Of a stretch of DNA of 64,000 bases, positions 47,791 to 58,550 are shown one piece after another. The translations under genes and the position numbers were made by a program. Position 1 is the stretch's first letter. Each line of letters starts with the position of its first letter. Below the pieces are notes generated by a model. The model was not told the DNA's origin and did not search any database. It saw only the letters and a list, made by a program, of their open reading frames with translations. This stretch comes from Platycnemis pennipes (Eukaryota > Arthropoda > Insecta > Odonata > Platycnemididae), in contig OW121850.1 of the NCBI GenBank assembly GCA_933228895.1, forward strand, positions 26,793,773 through 26,857,772, given 5' to 3'.

Positions 47791-49550
47791 GTTGCGATCA
47801 GGTAAGGACCAGGGCATCAGTTTGAATTTCTGCTGTTAACAAGATCCAAACTTGTGTCCTCGGTTTTGGAAGTTACTTCCGTATCCATCATCCGTATCCA
47901 ATACCGTATCCGATCTCAAGACTTGCATTTCATTATGGTAATGAAATATTATAATATATTTACCGAAAGGAATACTGCTATTCTACGCATCACATTGGCT
48001 TTGGCTATCAATTAGCAAACATGTAACGCTGCCAATCTTATTTTTGAGGTGAGCGATATTGAATGAATTTTGCACTATCGGAGATAGGTAAATATCCTTA
48101 ATGCCTACCATACTGCCAAGGATGATAGACAATGTTATTTGAAGTAGAAAATATTAATATAACTTTTACAGCCAAGTAAATTCATACTTATTAGGAAAGA
48201 GATAAATCCGTCTGTTTTCAGGAATATCCGGACCATTTTTAAACACTAACACGGTTTTTACAGTACAACTACCCATTTTTTCAAGCCACCGCTCCTTTTT
48301 TTCGGATCACCACCCCTATTGTTCCGGTTCTCTTTACCTTTTGGAGAAATTCTCTGTTTACTAGTTGAGGGGGTTTAGATTTTCTATCATGTAGGCTTTG
48401 ACACGAAGATCTAGAATCTTTGGCTTGCAATGGTGTTTTGACTTCGATATGTGACAAAGTGTGTTTGATAATCTACTATTGGGTTGACGTTTGATCTTTT
48501 TTCGGTACCTTACAGTAATGTTAGTAAAGTAGACTAGCCCAGGCGATGAAGGCGCAAGTAATGATGCTCTAATCGTTGTGTAGCATATGTACAAAATTCT
48601 TTACCTCTCTTGGCATTACATTGCTTTAGGAACGGGTGCCAATAAGGCTAATGCATATTTATTTTCCTGTGATTGTGTCCGTATGTTTCTGACCCTCAAG
48701 TTTCTCGTCAAGGGAAACCCAAAATGTATTGCATTTTTCCCAATGAAATAGCTTTTTCTTGTATACCTAGTAATTTAATTCGAATGTTGCCTTTCTTCTT
48801 CTGGGGAATATTACGGCGTGTATATTTGTCACTTTAAGCTGGTCACGTAATATGGCCAATAAATAAGAATGGGAGCACTAAGATTAACTGGTTTACACAT
48901 AATCCAATTAATTACAGATGAAAACCAACGATTTTCAATGTTAATCTTCAGGAATAATTTTTACGAGAACAGAATGTAAGAGTGCTCACACTTTGAAGGA
49001 GGTAAGAGTTTACTCAGCTAAAAGAGTACGCTTAACATGATACATTACTGGGCGGTGACGCGAATAAATTTCCACTGAAATGATAACTTAATAAAGAGGG
49101 AAGTTATTGTTACATGGATGTACATACAATTCTCACACAGACTTTATCAAGTAATGTTTTCCATTGTTGCTTAAGGAATTTAAAAGACATTTTCATCGAT
49201 AGCATGGAAAAAAATGGTTTTTCAACTACCGTTAACATACACAAAGAATTGCGGATTTTATGTTATCCTGAACTGACTCGCATTCACCTACTTAACACTT
49301 ATGGCTTATTGAAATATTATTGGAATATTTACACTAAAGGTTTTCATTGTTAGAATGAAGAGAGGAAATATCGCAAAATCAGTTAAGAGCAGAAGACCAC
49401 GAAGACAGAATTAGGGAATATAGCCGCGGCAAGGACGAGGTGAAGCAATCCAAGTTCTAAACCGCGGAAAGATAGCATGACGCCTCTACGCCAGCCGAGG
49501 AAGTTAACGCTTCTCCATTTTTACACTTTCTGTCAGAGAAGTTACGGATG
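47791..49550. other. No recognisable gene
   Basis: AT-rich DNA. Frames of 77 codons (48361-48594, -) and 79 codons (49114-49353, +) have no recognised domain. Confidence 0.35.
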
Positions 49551-50160
49551 ATGCGTGCAAACTTTTGTCCATACGTCTGCCTTGAATCTTCCTCCAGACC
49601 TTCCTCCTTTACCACTCAACCCGACTTGTGTTTGTGGTTTTTTTAATGTCGCTCCGGAAAACTCCCCATTCCTCTTTACTTCCTCTCTCCTTATCTTCCC
49701 AATTTTTCTTTTTCATCAGCGTTTCGCCTCCAACACCGCTCTCTCTCCCCCTCCGTCCCCTTCATTCCAGCCGGTATCCAGTGCGTGGGGTGGCTTTTCA
49801 TTTCCTCCGCCCACACATCCTCCCTCCTCCTACCACACCCACCTCCCCTCCAACTTCCCCTCCCCCCCGCCCTTCCTCTTCCCTCCCACTTTGATCCGCT
49901 CACAGCCATTGAAAAACTTCGCTGCCACCGTATATCACATCTCCTCCTTCACCTACCGATATTTCTTTTGCAATTTTTATCGCTCCAACTTTCATTCCTA
50001 GGGAGTTCTTCGGGGGAAATATCTTTTTTTTTCGTAACCGACCGTTGCCAAATTACTTGCTTGCTACTGGTCTCTCTCTCTCTATTTCTTTATTTTTTCT
50101 CCCTTCGCCCTAAATCATTCCATCACTCATGTTAAGGCCACGGGAGCTCTCCCATCCGGG
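49550..50160. other. Pyrimidine-rich island
   Basis: C/T-biased + strand (CCTCCCCTCCAACTTCCCCT and similar), with frames of 148, 88 and 116 codons open in different phases, all low-complexity. Confidence 0.45.
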
Positions 50161-50602
50161 CGAAAGGCTTCGCATAAAAATTACGAAACCACACCTCACC
50201 TCTCCACCCGCGTCACTTTCTTTTTTTTTACATTCAGATCCGATATAAAAAAGCTGTGAACTTCAGGAAGGAACTTTTGGGAGCTCGGTTTTTTTTTTAA
50301 ACGACGACTCCATAACCTAATTTGAGAATTTGTGTTGCCAAACCATAAAATTCCCAGCTAAATAAACTCTCCAATCACAGGGTGAAAGGAGATTTGTTAG
50401 GCTTTAATGAACTTCTTAAAAAGTTTGATGTGGCATGAAATAAATAATGCTGTCAAACTGCTTAATAAGTCAAACTGCTAAGGAAATTATTTTCGTTTAA
50501 ATAAAGTACACACACCGGATTAATTATTTTGAAACAAAAATAAAGTCATTGTACATACCAAGCTTAATATGCGTAACGTTTGTGGACCCAAATAACATAG
50601 AA

Positions 50603-51560
50603 GGGTAGGGGAGAGTGGGGTTAAATGGAAGCATTTGATTTTTTCAATTTTAATTTGTGCTCATTTTTGATGAGCTAGAGAGTTCAAATTTTTACCTTAG
50701 ACGGCTTTTGGCACTGCAAAGGAACGGCAGCCGTTTTATGCCATTTTTGGCAATGCAAACCCATAAATGCTTTGGCGTTTGTTATCGTGTGGTCACTCAA
50801 AATATTTAGTGCTCCGATGGTTTTGATTCCTGAGAGTTTTTGTGAAGTTTTTATTGTGAATTTTGGCACAATAGGTAAGTAGGTAGTGCTCTTTTGAAAA
50901 AAAATGGAGTTCAGGGGATCAACTCAAGGATATCTGTTGTGCGCTTTTCCAACTGCCAAAACTTACTGTGGGGCTAAATGGTCCGTTTGCTGTGGGGCTA
51001 AATGGACCGCATGTTTTGCATGGATTTTGGCGTTTTCTTTGCTTTCATGGAGAAGGAAGTCATTGAGGATCTATTAGTTGAGCAGGATGCCACGGAGGTC
51101 CGCAAAAGTGCACTCTCAGCTCTAAAGAAGCGAGGACGCCTATTGAAAAATCCACGCAAAAATTAAGTCGAACATATTTCTGTTGATGAACTAAATTAAA
51201 TATATGAATAAATAACTTTTGTTAGCAAAATCGCTTAATTTACTTTTGATTCGCTTCTTTTTCAGTTTCTCGTTTCGAAAGCCGCCTCGAAACACTCGTT
51301 ACACTTAAAAAATGCAATGGTTCAATTAGCCCCACCCATGGTCCATTTAGCCCCACCGTGGGGCTAAATGTACTGGATGCGCACTTTCCAGAAAACGGCC
51401 ATAAAAATATACTTCCGATGCTCATATGGCTTGAAAAGTTTGAACTTTTATAGAGCACAAAATATTCTACAAGATAGATCGTTTTCAGAAGTAAAATTGC
51501 CTAAATCCGCCCTTCAGGATGCCGCAAACGAAAAACGGTCCATTTAGCCTCACCCTACCC
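50603..51560. mobile_element. Second TIR transposon of pogo-like design, mostly non-coding
   Basis: The left end GGGTAGGGGAGAGTGGGGTT (then AAATGGA) and the complement of the right end, GGGTAGGGTGAGGCTAAATG, form inverted termini with a 5-bp offset. TA follows the right end; the left flank is AA, so a TA duplication is not intact. The terminal motif GTGGGGCTAAATGGWCC recurs internally near 50971, 50993 and 51344-51370. Only short frames exist, such as 51047-51166 (39 codons). Length is about 958 bp. The superfamily is inferred from resemblance to the 39-kb element. Confidence 0.65.
51344..51370. repeat. Perfect palindrome of the terminal motif
   Basis: CATTTAGCCCCAC and GTGGGGCTAAATG face each other across one C. 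It lies about 190 bp from the right terminus of the enclosing element, matching the position and design of the palindrome in the 39-kb element. Another half-site (TTAGCCCCACCC) lies just upstream. Confidence 0.8.
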
Positions 51561-51676
51561 TAGTAATTAAATATTAAGTTTTCATTACGGAATTTCAGTC
51601 CTTATTTTATTAGGGTAGTAGAAAAATACTGGTCACCTTTTTAACTCAATTCAAATTATTTCAGTATGCGATCCTG

Positions 51677-51703
51677 GTTTCGGCACTCACTTGTCGTCGT
51701 CAG
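51677..51703 (-). ncRNA. Hammerhead-like core, solo
   Basis: The minus strand reads CTGACGACGACAAGTGAGTG followed by CCGAAAC, so both conserved core blocks (CUGANGA and GAAAC) are intact around a weak stem II. The flanking CCAGGATCGCATACTGAAAT resembles the sequence after the core in the Penelope-type arms here. It may be a solo pseudo-LTR end. Confidence 0.4.
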
Positions 51704-52177
51704 GTTAGTTACATAATCAGCTATTCATTAGATTTCATTCGTATAGTCTCCAGAGGGGACTCTGAACTTAGAAAGAGCTCCTTTTCACTAGGCTAGGGAG
51801 AATTCTCGCGGCTGAGCTTAAAGCCACCGAGTGCGTCCACTGGGTTGCGGATGGTGGGTCGACCTCTAGATATAGAGGTTAGCTGCGAGATAAGCGAGTT
51901 TACTCGTCGAATAAGCAGTCGTGGACAAAAAGCGACGGCATTCCGAGGGCGTATTGGTCTATTCTTGGGTAAGGTAGGCCTTAAATAATACAGAACCTGT
52001 GAAGATGCCGTGACTTGGCGATGGAGGCCGCCAACAATTACGCTTCCCATCACCCGGAGGAGAGGGCAGCAGCTCTTCTTCACATGAGTGAAGGTGGAGA
52101 CCACAGTGGTCGGTACAGCGACACTCATTTCACTACAGGCGTGGTAACATTTACTTTAACGGCTGTAGTACTGCGAT

Positions 52178-52963
52178 GTGGAAGGCAAGGGGAAACCACC
52201 ACATTATTATCCCGAGGAATCGCAGCTACTCCACTCTTTCCTTTATTATCAAGACGTGATGGCACCCTCTCGAGTAAAATATTCCGGAGGTAAAATAGTC
52301 CCCCATTCGGATCTCCGGGCGGGGACTACCCGAGAGAGTACATCAGTCAAGTGTGATACTCATTTTAGGGTAGGAACGTGGAACGTGCGATCACTTCGGA
52401 CCTGCGGAAGACTGGAGAACCGGACAATGAACCTCGATGTATTGGGAATCAGTGAAATGAGATGGCCCGAAGAAGGAGACTTTTGGAGTGGAAGTTATAG
52501 AATTATTCACACCGGATCACTGAATGGTAACGCTGGAGTAGGCATAATGCTCAGGGAGAGTGCGGGACTGCGTGTGAAGAGCTTCCTGCAATACAGTGAA
52601 AGGATTGTAATGGTTAAAATTGAAACTAAGCCTACAGATACCATTGTGGTGCAAGTTTACATACCCACGTCGGACTACGAAGATGAAGAAGTGGAAGACG
52701 TCTACGAAGATATCACTGAAGTAATAAAACAGGTAAGAGGAGAAGAAAACCTAACTATTTTAGGAGACTGGAACGCTGTCGTCGGCGAAGGACAACATGG
52801 AAGAATAACTGGAAAATATGGATTGGGAAACCAAAACGAAAGAGGAGAAAGACTCCTGGAGTTCTGCGCACAACATAAGTTAGTGGTTACTAACACATTG
52901 TTTAAAAATCACAACCGAAGAAAATACACAAGGAAGAAGGGCAACTTTGCTACAAAAGAATAA
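52178..52963 (+). pseudogene. APE-type endonuclease domain of the retrotransposon
   Basis: The 261-codon frame has an N-terminal extension (residues 1-60) and then the apurinic-endonuclease-like domain used to nick target DNA. Motifs are RVGTWNVRSL (residues 64-73, metal-binding N), DVLGISEMRW (87-96, catalytic E), VQVYIPTSD (158-166) and LTILGDWNAVVG (192-203, D and N). A short loss between GRLEN and NLDVLG (residue ~83) removes several residues. The frame ends at KGNFATKE before the SDH catalytic motif, so the enzyme is incomplete. The upstream ATG at 52178 is the first in frame; the true start cannot be fixed. Confidence 0.85.
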
Positions 52964-53007
52964 GGAACGAAGTAAGTCGCAAATCCAGGAAAGCTAGAGA
53001 AATGTAG

Positions 53008-53949
53008 ATGAACAATCTGTGCGAAGATGTACAAAACAACCTTACCATTGGAAAGGTGGAAGCTGCCTATAGGATAGTGAGGAACCACTTCAAGGAACGG
53101 AGCGCAAGATGCAATGCTATAAGGGACAAGAATGGAGAACTTTTGATTGAAAATGAAGACAAAGTGAAGAGATGGAAAGAATATCTCGAAGATTTATACA
53201 ATGGGAACGACCTCAGCACGAAAGTGATTGAAGAGGAAAGCGAGGTCGAGAAGGGTGATATGGGAGCATCAATATTGAGATGGGAATTCGACGCAGCAGT
53301 AAGGGACCTTCGGATGAATAAGGCTTCTGGAATTGATGATATACCCGCAGAACTGATAAGGAATGCGGGAGAGAGGACATTGGCCCAACTTTATAATGTC
53401 ATCTGCGACATGTACTCAACAGGAGAAATACCCAGGGACTTCGAGGAAAACATCATCATTCCTATTCCCAAAAAGAAGAGAGCAGAGAAATGCGAAAATT
53501 TTAGGACTATAAGCCTGACGACACATGCATCGAAGATATTGACAAGGATCATCTATAGAAGAATAGAACGAAAAGCAGAGGAGTTCCTGGATGAAGATCA
53601 ATTCGGATTCAGGAAAAGTAAGGGTACAAGAGAAGCAATATTGGCCCTTAGGCTGCTTATAGAGAAGAGAATGGAGAAGAACAAACCGACCTTCATTGCA
53701 TTTGTGGATTTAGAGAAGGCTTTCGACAACGTGGACTGGAATTCAATGCTTGATATTCTGAAAGGAATTGGAGTTTCCTTCAATGATCGAAGAATTATCC
53801 ACAGTTTGTATAAAAACCAAGTACCTGTGATTAAATCTGGACCCAGCTGTGAAGAAGCAAGAATAAGGAAAGGAGTGAGACAAGGCTGTGCACTCTCTCC
53901 CGTAAGCGAAAGCACGAAGGAAAAAAAGGACGAAGCAAGAAAGAAATAG
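53008..53949 (+). pseudogene. Reverse transcriptase, fingers and partial palm, lacking the FADD box
   Basis: The frame of 313 codons carries the non-LTR RT. It has KASGIDDIPAELIRN (residues 105-119), IIPIPKKKRAEKCENFRTIS (150-169), DQFGFRKSKGTREA (197-210), motif A FIAFVDLEKAFDNVDW (229-244, catalytic D) and motif B KGVRQGCALSP (288-298). Motif C (the F/YADD catalytic box) should follow within about 50 residues. Instead the frame runs into unrelated lysine-rich sequence and stops, so a deletion has removed the active site. A TAG at 53005-53007 directly before the ATG replaces what was probably a Trp codon, and the upstream frame continues the family (RNEVSRKSRKAREM). The ATG is therefore internal to the ancestral protein. 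Confidence 0.9.
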
Positions 53950-54443
53950 TAGAATAGCCCAGGCAAAGAGGGCATTGTATCAAAAGAAGAATCTACTAAC
54001 AGCTGGAAATACAAGCTTGGAAGCAATTCATTAAAACGTATATCTGGAGCATGTTCCTTTATGGCAGTGAGGCATGGACGATGACAGCAGCGGAGAAGAA
54101 AAGGGTGGAAGCATTCGAAATATGGTGGTATCGACGAATGATGAAGATAAAATGGATCGACCGAGTGACAAATGAAGAAGTCCTAAGAAGAGTGGGAGGA
54201 AAGAGAAGTCTACTGAAAACTATAAAAAGAAGACGGGACAACCTAATCGGCCATATCTTAAGACACGATGGCCTGATGAAGACAATCGTCGAGGGAAAAG
54301 TGAACGGGAAAAATGGAAGAGGCAGGCCTCGTATGAGTTACATGGAGCAGGTCGTAAAGGACGTGAAAGAGAGGAACTACGTTGGTATGAAGAGGTTGGC
54401 CGATAGAAGAATCGAGTGGAGGGCTGCGTCAAACCAATCCTAG
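53950..54443 (+). pseudogene. C-terminal region of the RTE-type polyprotein
   Basis: A degraded stretch around 53965-54030 encodes RIAQAKRALYQKKNLLTAGN in one frame. A frameshift then leads into the frame 54051-54443 (130 codons), which starts MFLYGSEAWTMTAAEKKRVE and continues WWYRRMMKIKWIDRVTNEEV and NLIGHILRHDGLMKTIVEGK to NGKNGRGRPRMSYMEQVVKD. This is the conserved post-RT region of the family; GHILR and GRGRPR are its most typical words. The stop at 54441 is followed closely by the 3' end of the element. Confidence 0.85.
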
Positions 54444-54465
54444 GATTGTTGACCCTTGACGATGA

Positions 54466-56100
54466 GGGAGAAATTTAACTACGTAAAGCCAAAGATCGTA
54501 ATATCATTATTTTTTTATTTTTTCTAAACTTACAGTGTCATTTACATCTATATTTTTTTAAATTTACAGTATCATCTAATGTCATGTTCATCCGTGCGGG
54601 AGCTACTTAAATAAAAAATACCATGGATATGAAAACGTTCTTAAAGCGCTTATTCCAGCTAAACAAACATCAACTACGTACTTGTAGAGAACTTTTTAAA
54701 GTGTATATGCTGTAAGCAGGTTTCAATCTCATTTAAAAATTACGGTAATGCCTGTCAGCATTCATAACACGTCCTTTACTGAGACTCTGTGAAAAGAAAA
54801 CTTTTACCCAGCAGCAAACTCGATACCATCAATACCTTTGATCAATGCCCCGCCAATACCAGATACCTTTGGCTACAACGCAGGCACTCAAAATTTAAAA
54901 TACTTGGGCAATTAGTATGAATACGTAAAGTTCCACTAGTAATTGTTTGTGGATCATGACAAGTTCTCTTTACCATCCTTGTTATGCAGTTCAACCAAAA
55001 TAAGAGAGACATCATAACTTTTATTGAAAATACAAAATTAACCTGGAGAATTAAATACAAAAATGCTATATGAGATATTTCCGGAAGTAATATGAAAGGG
55101 AAATGATAGTAATACGGAAAAAAACATTGATTAAAAAAAGATAAAATTAATCAAGTCATTGTCGTTTGGTAAAAATGAGGACCAAAACGATTTTTTAGCG
55201 TCGAAGAGGCGTTTACTTGGATATATTCACGTGAAGAGGAATGCGTCTCAGAAACTTAAATAATATCACTCCATTTCCACTGCCGTATAGTTTCAACTCC
55301 AAATGCAAATATACAGTCCGCGTGGTCTCCATGTTTTAGGATAATCTAAAAAAAAAACACCTTAAAAATATTTTATACCTGACAATGAGATCGAAATCTT
55401 AAAAATGTGATCGTGGTTGCAAAGAAACGAATTAATTATGATACAGTATGAATGCCAAGATATTATATGTAGCCTCTGACCTAAAAAAAACAATGCCCAA
55501 GAATTTTGCATATTGGAGTCATGATTGGTTGATGATGACTGTTATACGCTTCCACTCTGCTGAATTACTTTGATCAATCTATCTAAAAATTAAAGAACTA
55601 TAAAAATACGCTTAAAAACGTTCAGTGACCGAGTTTTCAGCTCCTATTTCCAACACAATTACTGTTTCGTGCTTTGGTAATTGATACTCCAACGATTCAC
55701 TATTAATGTTTTTCATTTTCACAGAGGCATCGACTTTGGGCTAAATTACTGAATATTCATAAGGGAAGGATGGACATAGTATGGAAATTAGCGGTCGGTA
55801 TTAAATCAATCCGTTTTTAGTCACGTCACATTACGTAAATAAGGCTGGAAGCGAGTGTATTTTTCCGAACGAGTGCCCTGGTCAACGCATCGGGACCATC
55901 GTGCATGCAATCATCCGTCTGAGCGCATGCAGGTCACAGAACATGCAAAGATCTTCGTGGCACAGAGAGAAAATTCCCAGAGATACACATGCATGCCAAT
56001 TTCCGCCTAGGGTTCAAGCAATGCGTTGAGCAACGATACACTCAGTTATGCGTGAGGAAGTGCATAATGGATTTCGGTCCAAGTTTAACCTCAAATAGCT
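54466..56100. other. No recognisable gene
   Basis: AT-rich DNA; only a 72-codon minus frame of unknown nature. Confidence 0.4.
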
Positions 56101-56850
56101 CAATCCGTTGTGAAATTGCGTTCCAATCAGGACAATGACAGCCTCTCCATTCAAACTGTTCCTCCCGCTCTCATTTTCAATCCTACCTCGAATCCATCCG
56201 TTTCTGTCCCCAAAGCAGCTTTCCCGCGGGGGTCACGCAAGGCTTGGTTGACGGCCGATGACAAAATTCAGGACAGGAGCAAAACACTCCCCACCGTCAC
56301 CACCACGGAAATTCCCTTCGGGGACTTTCCACCCCTTCATCGCTCCGCCATCCCCCGCTCTTTCCCTTTTGCCCGAAACGGCCTCGTGCCCGATTTGCCG
56401 ATTTCCATCTGGTACACAATCTTTCACGACGGAAATTTCCGCGTCTCTCTCCATCCCTTTCCCTTCCCTCTTCCATCCATCCCCTCTGTGCTACGCCTCC
56501 TCTCCCTCCTTACCAACCGCAATTTATTCTATTCCCACTCTGAGGCTTTCTCCCTCCTCCGTAACCTCAAACGTCAAAAATCACGGAACTTTTTGCGTAG
56601 CAGAAAATTCAACTTAATTTTCTCGCAGTGTTCTCCTGCTCCCGTGGTGACCTCCGACCCTCCCTGCTCCTTCTGCCCCCACTTTCCCTTCCTACGTACC
56701 GCCCCCGGACACTCCCCTGCCTCTCTCATTTCTCTCCTTTCTTCCAAATAACCTCTCTCCCCTTTCCCTCCACATCTATGCCCACTCTCACCCTCCCCCC
56801 CCCCCCCCCAATGAAAGCCCTCCCACGAAACTTCGTTTCCATTTACCTCC
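56100..56850. other. Pyrimidine-rich island with a 213-codon open frame
   Basis: C/T-biased + strand sequence with CpGs near its 5' part. It ends in a C homopolymer run at about 56794-56810. The frame 56110-56751 is the longest of its kind, but two other phases over the same DNA are also open (56258-56617, 56628-57050) and none shows a domain, so I do not call a gene. Confidence 0.4.
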
Positions 56851-57638
56851 TCGCCTCGAGGACAAGAAATAAAAGAACTCTGAAGCGTGGAAAAATTCTC
56901 TTCTCCCTGCCAACGCTAAGGTTCAAATCCTCTCGTTATAAGGGCAGTAACAATATTTTGAAGGATCGAGAACCTGAACTACTTTACTCAATAGTGTGTT
57001 ATCAAACGACATATCAAGTCAAATCAAGAGAAAATACAGTGTGTAAATAAGTCCTAACAGGCTTTCTGTTATTAGCAGCCTCTGATAGGTACATTTGATG
57101 GCAAGTTTTTAAAACTCTATGGACCAATAAGGGATGGAAGAAAAAGTTAAGAACATGACAAAAGGATCAGGTATATTTACAACCCTATGCTGCTATTCAA
57201 CTATGTACATAAGGGATGGACAAGATCGCATATTATTATTTCGTGCTCTAAATTTAAATATAAATAACGAAAACCCTACTAAAAGCCAACTACCTGCAGT
57301 GATCACCCAACCGATTATATATACCTATAGGAATGGAAAGCATTCGAAGAACGACAATCGTGTCCTCAATCACGTAAGTTCAGTCAAAATATTGTGTAAC
57401 GATAATTAGTTCTAGGCCTTTATCTAAATCCCTGATAGAACCCCAGATAGGACAAAATTGATTTAAAATTAAGTAACAATACATACTATTTTTCTTTAAT
57501 ATGTAGTTATATCGTGCATGGCCATGGTCGTGTGTATGACACAGCCAAATACTTATTTTTGTAAGCAGAGGCAGGTTTCAGAAATGCATTCATATATGGC
57601 CAAACGTTTAAACAAGTATATATAAAATATTAACGAAG
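56851..57638. other. No recognisable gene
   Basis: AT-rich DNA; a 91-codon frame (57134-57409) has no recognised domain. Confidence 0.35.
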
Positions 57639-57955
57639 AATGATGAAGATAAAATGGATCGATTGGGTGACATACGAAGAAGTCTTAAGAAGAGTGGGAA
57701 AAAAGAGATGTCTACTGAAAACCTTAAAAAGAAGACGGGACAACTTAATAGGCCACATCTTAAGACACGAAGGCCTCATGAAGACAATCGTCAAGGGAAA
57801 AGTGAACGCGAAGAATGGAAAAGGTAGACCTCGTATGAGGTACATGGAGCAAGTTGTGAAGAATGTAAAAGAGAGGAGCTACGTCAATATGAAGACGTTG
57901 GCCGATAGAAGAATCGAGTGGAGAGCTGCGTCAAACCTATCCTTGGATTGATGCC
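57639..57955 (+). pseudogene. 5'-truncated copy of the RTE-type C-terminus
   Basis: A 103-codon frame reads MMKIKWIDWVTYEEVLRRVG, NLIGHILRHEGLMKTIVKGK, NAKNGKGRPRMRYMEQVV and ends DRRIEWRAASNLSLD. It is nearly colinear with the end of the 54-kb element, and the tail CCATGATGATGATATATAAT follows the stop. Truncation at the 5' side is typical of incomplete target-primed reverse transcription. The frame is intact but too short to be functional. Confidence 0.85.
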
Positions 57956-58199
57956 CCATGATGATGATATATAATATATGCGGAGACATATATTACTACT
58001 ATTTCACATTATAATGATATAAAAATATTTACATCTAAGAAAAATTCCTGAACAGCAATTAGTGGTTAATATAAAACTAGGTTAATGTAAGTAGATAACA
58101 GGAACAATACGCATAATGATAGGTAAATATCAGTGGGTCACAATAGTACAAAATTATTAATTTTATGAATATTAATCGTATTAATATTATGAGTATCAT

Positions 58200-58550
58200 T
58201 TTAAATGTGGTGCTACTGAAGAATATTGAAGATAAAATGGATCGATCGACTGACAAACGAAAAAGTCTTAAGAAGAGTAGGAGAAAAGAGATGTCTACTG
58301 AAAACCATAAAAAAGAGACGGGACAACTTAATAGGTCACATATTAAGACACGATGGCCTGAATCTCTGAAAACAATCTTCGAGGTAAAGTGAACGGGAAG
58401 AATGGAAGAGGCAGGCCTCGTATGAGATATGTAGAGCAAGTTGTGAAGGATGTAAAAGAGAGGAGTTAAGTCAACATGAAGAAATTGGCCGATTGAAGAA
58501 TCAAGTGAAGGGCAGGGAAAAACCAATCCTATAATTGTTGACCGATTATT
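58200..58550 (+). pseudogene. Second 5'-truncated, frameshifted RTE-type C-terminus
   Basis: The DNA is colinear with the 57.6-kb copy (AAGATAAAATGGATCGATCG, AAGTCTTAAGAAGAGTAGGA, CATATTAAGACACGATGGCC, GAAGAGGCAGGCCTCGTATG). The family frame is broken, and a frame in another phase (58165-58392) is the shadow that remains open. It ends with CCGATTATTATGATGAATAT. Confidence 0.8.

Larger units (their letters stand above)
51780..54465 (+). mobile_element. RTE-type non-LTR retrotransposon, internally deleted
   Basis: An APE endonuclease block, an RT block and the family's C-terminal region occur in order on the + strand, but with deletions and frameshifts at the junctions. The likely 5' UTR (about 51780-52177) is GC-richer than its surroundings; its exact start is uncertain. 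The 3' end near 54463 has GTTGACCCTTGACGATGAGG, related to the TGATGATGA-like ends of the two downstream tails. The wording of the endonuclease and C-terminal blocks points to the RTE/BovB-like group (inference). Confidence 0.8.

Noticed and set aside
53598..54026. 142-codon minus-strand frame
   Set aside because: Antisense shadow of the reverse transcriptase block on the + strand.
56110..56751. 213-codon open frame
   Set aside because: Lies in a pyrimidine-rich island with other phases open. S/P/L-rich peptide, no domain, no sign of codon bias beyond composition.
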